DNA of 64,000 bases from Leishmania mexicana MHOM/GT/2001/U1103 (Eukaryota; Euglenozoa; Kinetoplastea; Trypanosomatida; Trypanosomatidae), in the NCBI RefSeq assembly GCF_000234665.1, contig NC_018338.1, positions 1,094,084 to 1,158,083 on the forward strand. Direction: 5' to 3'. Shown here in pieces: positions 21,501 to 31,017 of this stretch (the stretch's first letter is position 1; each line of letters opens with the position of its first letter). A program made the position numbers and the translations under genes. Under the pieces are notes generated by a model that did no database searches, was not told where the DNA came from, and saw only the letters and a list, made by a program, of their open reading frames with translations.

Positions 21501-21802
21501 TCATGCTCGGAGGGAGGGAGTCTCCTCTCCATTATCAAGTAGCAACCGCCACCGGCATCCGCGCAACACAAAAGGAGGACGTCGTCGTAAACGGCGGCGT
21601 CATTCGTTTCTGCTTAAGTTAGCACGTCAAGAAAGGAGAGGGAATGTCGGAGAGAGGTGCCGCGCGAGGAGTACGAAGCGAGGCGTCCTGCGGCACAAGA
21701 GCACAGGGAGGAGTGCGGTCCAGTGCGTGACAAAGTGGCTGTGTCTCACGTTTTCTCCCTGTGCAACGACCGCCGTGCAGGCGTCTGAGAATCAAGGAAC
21801 GT
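18515..21802. other. Long intergenic spacer
   Basis: 3.3 kb without a supported gene. It holds the 5' region of dolichol kinase and a long presumed 3' UTR of TYW4. There are CA repeats near 19420-19432 and 20260-20273, a GACA tandem repeat near 20797-20815, an A run near 20685-20710, and many purine-rich plus-strand tracts that read as polypyrimidine on the coding strand. Open frames here are low-complexity shadows. Confidence 0.5.
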
Positions 21803-24800
21803 TCACGTGCCGCGCTGCGCGTCTGCCATCACTGCCACGGTGCTTTCTAGGTCCTGCAAAAAATGCCGCACCGCGAACTCGACGTAGTTGGACGGCACGT
21901 GTGGGGCGTCGGCGGCCGGTGTGAGACGTACCTTCGCCAGCACATCGCACACAGCCGACTGCAGGTCCTCGCGAATGCGCGTCACTGCGAGGATGTCCTT
22001 GTTCCCGTACAGGTCCTTCGGATCGTAGACAGCTGTGTCGCTGAAATGGCGATAGAAGACGTTGACGCTCATGCTGTATGGAGCTACCGCCGTCTCCTCG
22101 GCGCTCTCCGCCGACTCCGCGTCCGGCAACAGCGTCGTAATATGGTGAAACCACATGGCAGGGATGAAGAGCATGTCGCCTGGTCGCAGGACGACCTCCT
22201 GCGCCACTTTGCAGGCTGCAATAAGGCGAGGGTAGCGCACGAGATCTGGTGAGTCCACATTCAGCACCGCCGAGGAGCTGCCCGTCACGTACAGATTGTT
22301 ATACTCGCTCGGCGGGAAGAGAACCACACGCTTCGTGCCGACAATGTGGCAGAGGACGTTGTCCAGCGTGTCATAGTGCGTCCAAAGCTGCAGCGGCGGG
22401 GCGCTCATGCGCAAACAGGACTGGTGCAGCCGCGGCTCAATGTATTCCTTCGCGCCAGGTGGTAGCACAAAGTCCTTTCCCAGTGCCGGGAAGTCCGTCC
22501 ACAAGTTTGAGCGCTCGTTCTTCATGTGAGCCGCAACAGAGCGGTAGTACCATGTCTCGCTTGGCGTCCCACGTGTTGTGCGAAAGAGCTTGGTCGCGTC
22601 CTCGACGTGCTGCACCAGCTGCGCTAGCGTCACGTGACGGAAGGCAAAGTTCTTGCGCACAAAGTCAAGAAGCGGCGACCCCTCGCTCACGTGCACCGAC
22701 ACCGTAGAGTTCCCTTCAGCTTCTTTCAAGTACGCTGGGGAGCCCCAGGTGGACACACACGAGCCAAAAGGGACGTTGCGGAACACGACGGGCTGCGCGG
22801 CCGCCGTAGCTGTCTCCAGAAACGCGGCTGCGCTGTAGTGCATCACCTCACGCACGGCGGACCACGGCTTGGAGAGGAGTTTGTCATACGAGTACGCAGA
22901 CTCCTGTGCAGTGGAGGTTGTGGCGCCGACGCCCCGCCCCACGTTCGCGCAGGCAGTTGGTGCAGTGATCGAGCGCCACGCGCTCTCGTCGACAGCATCC
23001 CCGAGGCAGAGCAGCTGCGGCTTTGCGGCGAACGTGCCGAAGGAGAAGCAAGTATAGCCGCCACCAACTACACCTACCACACCTTCGCCGAGGGCAACGC
23101 AGGAATGGCGCGACCACCACGGCGCATCTGTTGGGAGCGACACCGTGACGGCAACGGCTGCCGCACCTTCACCGCCTGTGTCGCAACTGAGAAGGGAACT
23201 TGGGATTAGCAGAGCTGGGGGGACGCGAGATTTCTCCGTCCAGCTGCTGCCCCCCAGCACGAGGAGGTAGTCCTGATGATTAACCGTGACGGGAGTCAGT
23301 GAGTGGGAGTAGCGACCTTCACCGAGTCGCACTGGCACGCGGGACCACTCCTTCGTGGAAAGCCGCAGCTGCCACAGGTGCGGATTGCACGCATCCTGCC
23401 CTAGCACGACTCCGCCGGAGACAAGCACTGTGTCGGGCGAGAGTGCTGTGGCTGCGGCCGAGTGCAGCGGAGGCGGCGAAACACCTGTCGCCGAGGTGCA
23501 GTCCAGTGCCTCGTAGGAGATGCTGAAGCGGCGCATCCACACAGTAACGCGGAAGCAATCCAGCGCCGCCGCAGCGCTGGCGCCGGCAGCTTTCCCGCCC
23601 ATCAGTAGAAGCGTCGCCTCATCTCCCGTGCTGCCGAGACTCACCATACTGTGGCGATAGCGAGGGGATGGGCAGCACGAGCGCCCGTTGCCACAGCGTA
23701 CGCTCAGCGCCCTCCAGCGCGCCGTAACGGTGGTGCCTAGACCAACCGTGCGCGGCACATCGAGAGTGAGCAAAAATGCCTCGTTGGACGGCGCAGACGG
23801 ATTTGTGCGGCCGCCCCAAACGAGGAACGTGCACGGGGCCACGCGAGAGAGGGTGTGAAACACCAACGGTGGGGGACGCGCCGCGCCATCGCTGTCCTCG
23901 CCAGCCACAACGACACGCAGCTCCCCCTCTTGCAGACTGTGTACGTACACGGTGCTGACGCGCTGGTGCTGCTTACCTGCGGCAAAGCCGCCAAAAGAGA
24001 CGAGGAGACGGTCACCGTTGGTCAAAGGCTCGACGGCCACGCCGCCGTTGCCCCAGCCCTCGAAGCCGTAGCGCGCCGAAGGCCAATGTTGCAGCTTGAC
24101 CTTGAAACGCGCCGCGCTCTGTGGCACAGACTCACCACCCTTGCTGCATGCCACCCCATCAGCCGAGTACTCCACAAAGGCTGTGTGCGCAGCACAGCCG
24201 TTCGTTGCTACCGAGTCCCACGCCGCGAGGGTGACTGCCATGGTGACACCATAGTGCTCGCACATCTCACTCCACTCCTCTAGTTCGTCAAAGTCCTCGA
24301 GGGACTCCACGCGCTCCCGTTCCGCGCCAGCTAAGCAAAAAGTGGAGATGCGGTAGAAGTTCCCCCACCACGCACGACGCATCCCTGCTGCGTACGCGCG
24401 GCGCGTCATGTGCGCCGCGTCCGGGCAGGCCTGAATACCCAACAGCGGGCTGCTCTTTTGGCGCAGCGAGTTTTGCATGACACGGCCAAAGCTGTCGAGA
24501 GGCGAAACCTGGTCGTACGCCATGAAGACGGCGTTTGGGAAACCTGTGGCCAGGAGGGCGAGCAGCTGCGCCGCATCCTCATGCGGCATGTACTGCATGA
24601 CACACTCAGCATAGATGATGGTTGGGTTCGCCGCCGCGAACCCTGTGGGGCCGTACTGGTGGAGACGCGGCAGCAGCTCCGCCGAGGCGATACGGAGATC
24701 GACGCCAACGGCGGAGTAGTGAGGACTGCGGATCGGGCATTCCTCGCTCTGCGGCATCATGTGCCAGTCTGCCGGAAAGGTCTTCGGAGGGGCGGCGGCC

Positions 24801-25444
24801 ATGAGTGCTGCTTTCGACTTTAGCACCGCAGGGAAGTCCACGTCCATGAAAAGCACATCCCCTCCGGCGAAGGAAACGGGTGTGGACAGCGACGTGCACG
24901 ACGACGATGCTGGCATGCCAGGACATGTTTCATCGACATTAAGAACGTCTACAGAGTCTAGCAGGAGTCGCAAAGCCAACGTATCATAGCCAGCTCCTAA
25001 GGAGAGAACCTGAACTGGCGGAGCGCACGGTGCGCCCTCGTAGACTGTGGCCCGCCGCTCCGGGGCTTCCAGATAGCTCTTGACGAGTCGAACTACAAGA
25101 TCTGTCATTACCGCCATGCGCAGGTAGTAGCCGCGGTTCACCAGTGGCGAGCGTCGTGACGGCTTCTTCACGAAATGTCGCAGAAATTTGTCTGCGATGT
25201 ACTCGTGTGCCACGGCAGAGCGCTTGCTGACGACGCTGTCGTCGTTCGTGTGTTGTACTCGCACGTCGACGCTGCCGTCGACCACTCTGATCTTCTGCGT
25301 CACCTTGTTCGCTTTCTTTTGCTTCTTACGCGACAGTGCTGCCCCGTCAACAGTCGACTCGGAGAGAGTTGACGGTGCCCGCTCGTGCTCCACTATCGAC
25401 GCCCGTGGAGGCGCCGCCTCTGCTGGTTTGGGTTCACTGCTCAT
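21803..25444 (-). CDS. TYW4: tRNA wybutosine-synthesis protein 4: leucine-carboxyl-methyltransferase-like + Kelch + JmjC
   Basis: About 1213 residues in three parts. Residues about 75-400 form an LCMT-type S-adenosylmethionine methyltransferase with VLSLGAGYDTLALRL at about 146-160. Residues about 430-860 are Kelch-like blades (for example LLVSFGGFAAGK, FLVWGGRTNPS, LLLMGGKAAG, LLVLGGSSW). The last 250 residues are a JmjC/cupin domain with the iron ligands HYD at about 1023-1025 and WFHHI near 1100. The known eukaryotic TYW4 (yeast Ppm2, human LCMT2) methylates and methoxycarbonylates the side chain of wybutosine at position 37 of tRNA-Phe. The nuclear-type basic patch SRKKQKKANK lies near the N-terminus. 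The start chosen is the ATG of MSSEPKPAEA; the in-frame TTG upstream is ignored. At nearly twice the yeast length, the extra sequence lies mainly in the Kelch region. Confidence 0.92.
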   Translation of the reverse strand: MSSEPKPAEAAPPRASIVEHERAPSTLSESTVDGAALSRKKQKKANKVTQKIRVVDGSVDVRVQHTNDDSVVSKRSAVAHEYIADKFLRHFVKKPSRRSPLVNRGYYLRMAVMTDLVVRLVKSYLEAPERRATVYEGAPCAPPVQVLSLGAGYDTLALRLLLDSVDVLNVDETCPGMPASSSCTSLSTPVSFAGGDVLFMDVDFPAVLKSKAALMAAAPPKTFPADWHMMPQSEECPIRSPHYSAVGVDLRIASAELLPRLHQYGPTGFAAANPTIIYAECVMQYMPHEDAAQLLALLATGFPNAVFMAYDQVSPLDSFGRVMQNSLRQKSSPLLGIQACPDAAHMTRRAYAAGMRRAWWGNFYRISTFCLAGAERERVESLEDFDELEEWSEMCEHYGVTMAVTLAAWDSVATNGCAAHTAFVEYSADGVACSKGGESVPQSAARFKVKLQHWPSARYGFEGWGNGGVAVEPLTNGDRLLVSFGGFAAGKQHQRVSTVYVHSLQEGELRVVVAGEDSDGAARPPPLVFHTLSRVAPCTFLVWGGRTNPSAPSNEAFLLTLDVPRTVGLGTTVTARWRALSVRCGNGRSCCPSPRYRHSMVSLGSTGDEATLLLMGGKAAGASAAAALDCFRVTVWMRRFSISYEALDCTSATGVSPPPLHSAAATALSPDTVLVSGGVVLGQDACNPHLWQLRLSTKEWSRVPVRLGEGRYSHSLTPVTVNHQDYLLVLGGSSWTEKSRVPPALLIPSSLLSCDTGGEGAAAVAVTVSLPTDAPWWSRHSCVALGEGVVGVVGGGYTCFSFGTFAAKPQLLCLGDAVDESAWRSITAPTACANVGRGVGATTSTAQESAYSYDKLLSKPWSAVREVMHYSAAAFLETATAAAQPVVFRNVPFGSCVSTWGSPAYLKEAEGNSTVSVHVSEGSPLLDFVRKNFAFRHVTLAQLVQHVEDATKLFRTTRGTPSETWYYRSVAAHMKNERSNLWTDFPALGKDFVLPPGAKEYIEPRLHQSCLRMSAPPLQLWTHYDTLDNVLCHIVGTKRVVLFPPSEYNNLYVTGSSSAVLNVDSPDLVRYPRLIAACKVAQEVVLRPGDMLFIPAMWFHHITTLLPDAESAESAEETAVAPYSMSVNVFYRHFSDTAVYDPKDLYGNKDILAVTRIREDLQSAVCDVLAKVRLTPAADAPHVPSNYVEFAVRHFLQDLESTVAVMADAQRGT

Positions 25445-26251
25445 TAACAATGGCAAACCAAATCAACCGTGAGAGCGCCTGTACGTGGCTGTTGTGGTGT
25501 ACTCTGTGCGTGGCGACGGGTACACACCAGCAGCGCGACCGCGCGCCCAGTGAAAAGAGTCGCAACTGGTGTCGCGCGGCGGTTCTTTGCACGAGATTAA
25601 ATCTGCGCAGTGCCTTCCAAAGTCAGCAAGCAAGCCGCAAGAGAAGAAAAAGCGAGAACCCGAGCAGCAATCCACAAGAGTGCACAACGCGGGCTGTCGA
25701 GGGGTTGGAGAGAGGTCTGAAAACGGCAGCGACGAGAGGAGAGGAGGGACGTCGGTAGTTTTGCGGCTCTGTGGAGTTCGCCAGCTCGGGAGACCGTGGG
25801 CGGGTCTCCACCACCACCAAAAAGAAGACATCATTTTCTTGAGCTTGTCAATTGAAGACCGGTTGTGCGAACAAGCTGCGCGAGAATGCAACGCGCAAAG
25901 ACCCACCTGCGTCGTGGAACGTCACCTCAGTGTGGCATCGATTGACTCCGCCGAGACAGCACAAAAGCTCCCCATACCCGCAGCCTTCCGCGAGGGAAAC
26001 TCTGATCGACTAGCGAGTGGCATCTGTGAGCGTATGTGCCACAAGAAATCATAACCAAATAGCGTTCGAGGGCACATGGAATTATGCTTGCATTGAGCCT
26101 GGACGGACATCAGAGGAGACCCACACCGTTGTCCACACAACGAATGTGCACCGCTTCTTCAAAAAACAAAAACCGGTCAAGCCTTCACCGTTTGCCCATC
26201 CCTACCCCCCTCCGCTCCACACCGGCCTCGAGAGCGACACCTCCGTCCCCA
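25445..26251. other. Intergenic spacer
   Basis: Holds the TYW4 5' region and the presumed 3' UTR of the PPR gene. No gene or notable repeat is seen. Confidence 0.5.
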
Positions 26252-29200
26252 TCATCTGCACATGGGCTCGTCCCTCTCGACTTCGTGGGTGCGACCAACC
26301 ACGTGATCATCCATGTCTCGCAGCAATAGGTCTGCTTCGGCGGCATCCACTTCTCCGTCCTCCTCCGCCGAAGGGCAGAAGGGAGTGCCGACATGTGCGA
26401 GCGACGAAAACGACGCTGCGCCATTAGCGGCAGCCGCTTTGCCCGCCTCCACGTCTGGTGTGGCCAGCCCCTTCCACTTCAGCACTGTCTGTGCCAGCTC
26501 CAGCTTGCCCGCCTTCAGCAGCAAACTACTCAAAACGATGCTCGTGTTGCGACTCAAGACGAATCCCTGCTTCTCCATCTCCGTCAAAAGAAACGCCACT
26601 TTCGCATGCTCGCCGGCGCGGGCAAAGGCGCTGACGCAGGTGTTGTAGATGAGGGCGGTCTTCGGCAGCTTTGCAGCGTCCAGCAGCTCCTGCAACTTGA
26701 CGGTGTCCCTCAAGCGCGCATAGATGCTGTACACAGACTCGACGTCTCGCACCCGGCAATCGGGGTGCGAGAGTAGCAACGCAATGTACCGATGCATCTG
26801 CTCGACGTTGCCGATATGGCTGAAGGTGGAGGCGACGGTGGCAAGCAAGCGACTGCTCAAGACGACGTTGCTGCCACTCACCATCTCATCCACCAGTGCC
26901 TCGGCCTCGGTGGGCATGCGGGCCCGGGCATACGTGTTAAGCAACACAACGTATCCGAACTCCTCCATCGGAATCCCACGCGCCTTGCGCTCCTCCACAA
27001 GCTCCAGCAGGTGCTCGAACCGCTTTGCCCGGCCGTAGCCTTCGAACAAAATGTTGTATGTCACGGCGTTTTCTTGAAAGCCCTCCAGTTTCAGCTTTTC
27101 GCGCACGGCCTCCATCTTGGCCACGTCCCCACACTTTGCGTACGCGTTCATGGCCTGATGGTACGTAACCAGCGTCGGCACAGCGTTTGTAGACTTGGAC
27201 ATTTCGTCGAGGATCGCCTCCATCTCGGTCAGGCGCCCCATCTTACCCAGCATGTCCACCACTGTCGTGGCGGTCACCGGATTCGGCGGCACCAGCTTCA
27301 TCATTGTGTCCAAAATCTCCTGCACTTTCGCCATGTTGTTGAGCGTCATGTACACGTCCAGAAAGCGATTGTACACCGGCATCGTCACAGTCATCTTGCT
27401 TTCGAGAAGGCCCGCCCAGCACTGATCCACCGCGTCCGCGTCGCCGAGCCTCTCGAATGCCGACGCGACGTCGGCGAAGAAGAGTGGAGTGTGAATCTGG
27501 TTGCTGCCTAGCGCCCTGTGCACGTATTCGCGGACCCCTTCTGTGTCCTGGAAGTGGGCCAGCGAAGTGACGATGACGCTAAAGAGCCGCTCATTCAACG
27601 GCACCTGCTTCGCCTCCATCTCCTTCAAGACTGCGTTGAACTGTGCGCGGTTGCGGTGCTGCGTCGCATTGCGCAGCAGCACGCGGTACACGTTCGCCGT
27701 CTTGTACGGTAGCCGCGCCAAGAAGCCTTCCATCGCGTCAGGCCGGTCGTTCATCGCGTAGTAATTCAGCACCTCTGCCTGCACCGTCTCGTTGGCGAGG
27801 AGGCCGTACTGCTCGGCGTCGCGCACGATCGCGTCGCCACGGACAACGTCCTTTGGGTAGCAGCGGAGCATTTGTACAATGAGCGACGGACTCATGTTGT
27901 ATGTCGCCCCCTTCTCCGCCTTCCGCTTCGCCTCTCGGAACAGCTCCTCGACTTTGACGTGGTCGCTGAGCGCGTGAAACACGCGCACCAGCGTCGGATA
28001 CATGGAGCCGTCCACCTGCATCCCTCGGCCGCGCATCTCCGCCAGGTACTTCTCGACAAGTCGGGGATAGTAGCGGTCCAGGACACGAAAGACGTTCTGG
28101 TACGTTTGCGTCGTGTGGTACACCTCCTTCCGGGTCATTTCCTCTTTCAGGGCGATTACTTCCTTCAGGTTGTACGCGTGGGCGTACCATCGCAGCATCT
28201 CATCGTAGAGTTTGTGGTCCTTCACGACGCCGACCTTGTCGAGGAGATCAAAGCACTTGCGCATCTCCTCAAATCGCCCCAAAACACCGAAGCCTCGGAG
28301 CAGCGACGACGCAAAGAGAGGGTCGAGGTCGTCCATGGTGTCATTCGTGATGGCGTCCTCCACCATGCGGCGAAGGTGCCCTACCTTTTGCAGCATCACG
28401 TCATCGACGGATTCGTGGCTGCGCGCCATGAGCTCGCTCGACTTCGCAATGATAGCCGAGTCACCCGCCATTCCGAGCGACACGCGGTTAAGCTCGGCGC
28501 ACAGTGCCGCCTCGACCTTGTACACATCCGCCATCGACGTTACGCTCCTCTCCTGCAATCGAGACCGTGCAATGGCGCCGACGGCGCTGTCAGAGAGAGT
28601 GAGTTGGTGGTCCTTCGCAAGGCGGACAACAGAGTGCAGTGCCGCACTGCTGCCGCGACTCGCGATTGCCGCGTGCGACACCACAACGTGCAGGTCGATC
28701 CCATGCCGCCGCTTGGCGATGACGTCCTCGATCACTCGCTCGGCAAAGTCGACGACGTCGTTGAAGCAGCCAGTTATCCCCATACCGTCCAGCACGGCAC
28801 AGTAGTCGTTTGTGGTAACCTTGTCCTTCGGCACCGCCTCCCACAAGGCGACGCTCTCTTCTCGCTGGCCACTGAACTGATACGCCAGCACCGCCAGCAC
28901 CTTCATCTCTTCCTGCGTCTTGAGCTCCTCGGCCATGCTGCGCATCAGCTCCTTGGCGCTCTCTCGCTTGTAAGACTCGTACAGGTACCGCACAAACGGG
29001 AACGTCATCTTCAGTCCATACTTTCGAAACCGAATAGCAGCGCGAAAGAGAAGGTGAGCCATGTCCCCCTGACGGAGGTCGACGCACTCGCGCATAAGGC
29101 TTTCCATGATCGCGGTGGCGTCGTCGGGCAGCATCTCTTTGCGCTGCAGCTTCGATTGAAGTGAAATCATGAGGTACGTCACGGCATTCCGGAACTGGGC

Positions 29201-29542
29201 GATGCGGCGCCGCGAGTGGAGCATCGACTGTCGGATGTGGCGCGCGACATGGCGCGGCTTGCTCGACAGCACCGAAGCTAGCGCCGCCTCATCTTCACTC
29301 GAGAAGGGTCGGTAGTGCGACGCCGCTCCGGACGCCGGAGCGCGCAACAGGGTGCTCGAAGCTGCGAGGATGGCGTAGTGTCGAGCACCTTCGAGTCCAA
29401 CCATTGCTGTCCCAGACGACGTGAGAGCAGCGGTGGTGCTGGACGAACTAAGCAGAGACCTCACGGTTGCGCGCCATGGGCTCCCGACGCGCAGCCGCCT
29501 AGTCAGGAACACTTGCTCGACAAAGCAGAAGGCGCGCGACAT
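26252..29542 (-). CDS. Large pentatricopeptide-repeat (PPR) protein, mitochondrial
   Basis: About 1096 residues. After a basic, serine-rich N-terminus typical of mitochondrial import (MSRAFCFVEQVFLTRRLRVG) most of the chain consists of degenerate 35-residue helical-hairpin repeats. Clear examples are VTYHQAMNAYAKCGDVAKME, VTYNILFEGYGRAKRFEHLL and FGYVVLLNTYARARMPTEAE between about residues 780 and 930, with others spread from about 200. PPR proteins bind single-stranded RNA base by base. In trypanosomatids they are abundant in the mitochondrion, in mitoribosomes and in editing/polyadenylation complexes. The C-terminus is acidic and lacks repeats. The start is the ATG at 29542; the TTG two codons earlier is disregarded. 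Which RNA or complex it serves is not readable here. Confidence 0.88.
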   Translation of the reverse strand: MSRAFCFVEQVFLTRRLRVGSPWRATVRSLLSSSSTTAALTSSGTAMVGLEGARHYAILAASSTLLRAPASGAASHYRPFSSEDEAALASVLSSKPRHVARHIRQSMLHSRRRIAQFRNAVTYLMISLQSKLQRKEMLPDDATAIMESLMRECVDLRQGDMAHLLFRAAIRFRKYGLKMTFPFVRYLYESYKRESAKELMRSMAEELKTQEEMKVLAVLAYQFSGQREESVALWEAVPKDKVTTNDYCAVLDGMGITGCFNDVVDFAERVIEDVIAKRRHGIDLHVVVSHAAIASRGSSAALHSVVRLAKDHQLTLSDSAVGAIARSRLQERSVTSMADVYKVEAALCAELNRVSLGMAGDSAIIAKSSELMARSHESVDDVMLQKVGHLRRMVEDAITNDTMDDLDPLFASSLLRGFGVLGRFEEMRKCFDLLDKVGVVKDHKLYDEMLRWYAHAYNLKEVIALKEEMTRKEVYHTTQTYQNVFRVLDRYYPRLVEKYLAEMRGRGMQVDGSMYPTLVRVFHALSDHVKVEELFREAKRKAEKGATYNMSPSLIVQMLRCYPKDVVRGDAIVRDAEQYGLLANETVQAEVLNYYAMNDRPDAMEGFLARLPYKTANVYRVLLRNATQHRNRAQFNAVLKEMEAKQVPLNERLFSVIVTSLAHFQDTEGVREYVHRALGSNQIHTPLFFADVASAFERLGDADAVDQCWAGLLESKMTVTMPVYNRFLDVYMTLNNMAKVQEILDTMMKLVPPNPVTATTVVDMLGKMGRLTEMEAILDEMSKSTNAVPTLVTYHQAMNAYAKCGDVAKMEAVREKLKLEGFQENAVTYNILFEGYGRAKRFEHLLELVEERKARGIPMEEFGYVVLLNTYARARMPTEAEALVDEMVSGSNVVLSSRLLATVASTFSHIGNVEQMHRYIALLLSHPDCRVRDVESVYSIYARLRDTVKLQELLDAAKLPKTALIYNTCVSAFARAGEHAKVAFLLTEMEKQGFVLSRNTSIVLSSLLLKAGKLELAQTVLKWKGLATPDVEAGKAAAANGAASFSSLAHVGTPFCPSAEEDGEVDAAEADLLLRDMDDHVVGRTHEVERDEPMCR

Positions 29543-31017
29543 CCTCAATGCAGCGGGAACTCAGCTCGCCAATGATGGTATGCACTAGTGGTTGCGACGT
29601 GCGAATTGTGAAAGGAAGAGATTGAGGTGCGGGGAGGCAGAAGGAGTTCAGCAAGAGGTCAAAGCGTGAAGATGCAGCCAGCGTGGCGACAGGTATGTGT
29701 GCAATGCCATGGTCGCTGCGTGAACCTCCCCACTAGAGAAAAGGTGTGCTAGGCGAAGGGGAGAGGCATTGTAGCCCACCAGTCACAAGAATTTGGCGTT
29801 GACCCTCTCTCGAGTTGCATGTCTTTGCCAGAAGCAGCAGTGCTAACCACTTTTTTTTTCACGGCACCACTTTCGCCGGCCGGCAAGAATGGCTTCGTGG
29901 GCTTCAAGCGTGATTTTAACAACGGGGTAGCTAATCCCACCCCATAACACCTACGTCGCGTGTAAGAGCACGCAGTCAGCTCTAGAGAAGACGAGGACTT
30001 GCAGAGCCCCACGCAGAGAAAATGAGAGGTGAAGCGGCCCTCAATTCCTTTGTTTGGGGGAAGGAGGAGGAGGGGGGTATTTGCCCTCTCGTTTTGTTGC
30101 CTCTATGTTCTTCCATAGGACAGAGATACTCAAGATGGTGAGGAGACAAAGCAAGACTGTGAAGGTGATGACAGGGAAAGACGTAGAACCCACAACACAA
30201 AAGAAAAGAGGAAAAGGGGGCGGGGGGAGGAGGGAGGGAGGGAAGAAGGGGGAGGGCGGCGGCGGCGCGTGCTAGCGAGGGACAGAGAGGAAACAGAAAA
30301 AAAAAGACGCTTGACGGAACACGTAAGACATACGAACAATGACACCCAGCAGTCGCTACGACGAAGGAATGATACACCTCACAAGATTAGAGACGCTGCA
30401 AATAATAACGGTAATCATTTTTTTTTCAAGCCCCCGGGGGGGAGGGGAGGAGAATGGAGTGCTGGCTTCTATCTGGGCCCACATGTCACAGCACTCCAGA
30501 AAAGGAGAGGGAACGGGAGAGAGAGGCGAGACATACTGTACACAACATGACACCACACCTGCGTACCGATAAAGAGGGGGAGCCAAACAAGCTAACAAAC
30601 AGCCGTGGCAGAACCGAAGGCACGCCAAGAAAAAGAGCATTGACATTATGTGCACAGTTCACTTTTGAGTGCACTCGAACGTGCACCCATGAACGCATCC
30701 GAGGCATCGACAGTCATAGAGGACACCACTGGCAAAGAAGAGATATCGGCAGGGTAAGCGCAGACGACGAACACAAAACGTGTGTCCCTGTCCTTCCACC
30801 ACACACACAGAGAATGGGGCAACTAAAAAAAAGAAACAAGAAACAATATCGCCACCCCCTCGAGCGCGCGCACACGCATGCAACATGAAAACAGCCCGTG
30901 ATTTGTTTGTGTCGGCAGGCAGGCAATGCTGCCCCCCCCCCCACGCAAGGATACCTGGCTCGCAGGGATGTGACCACCGTTACCCTCAGCAAGGGAGGGA
31001 CTCTCGGCAGGCCACGT
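29543..31017. other. Intergenic spacer with a G-quadruplex-like tract
   Basis: Contains the PPR gene's 5' region and the presumed 3' UTR of the DENN gene. Purine-rich plus-strand runs are dense between 30050 and 30310. A run of cytosines lies near 30932-30943. No gene is seen. Confidence 0.5.
30215..30262 (+). repeat. G-rich tract with quadruplex potential
   Basis: Successive runs of three or more G separated by one or two bases (about 30215-30243), followed by more G runs and a GGC triplet repeat. The coding strand of the surrounding unit carries the complementary C-rich tract. Confidence 0.6.

Noticed and set aside
27872..29164. 430-residue plus-strand open frame
   Set aside because: Antisense shadow of the PPR gene; its composition (rich in H, R, L and V) is the mirror of GC-rich codons.
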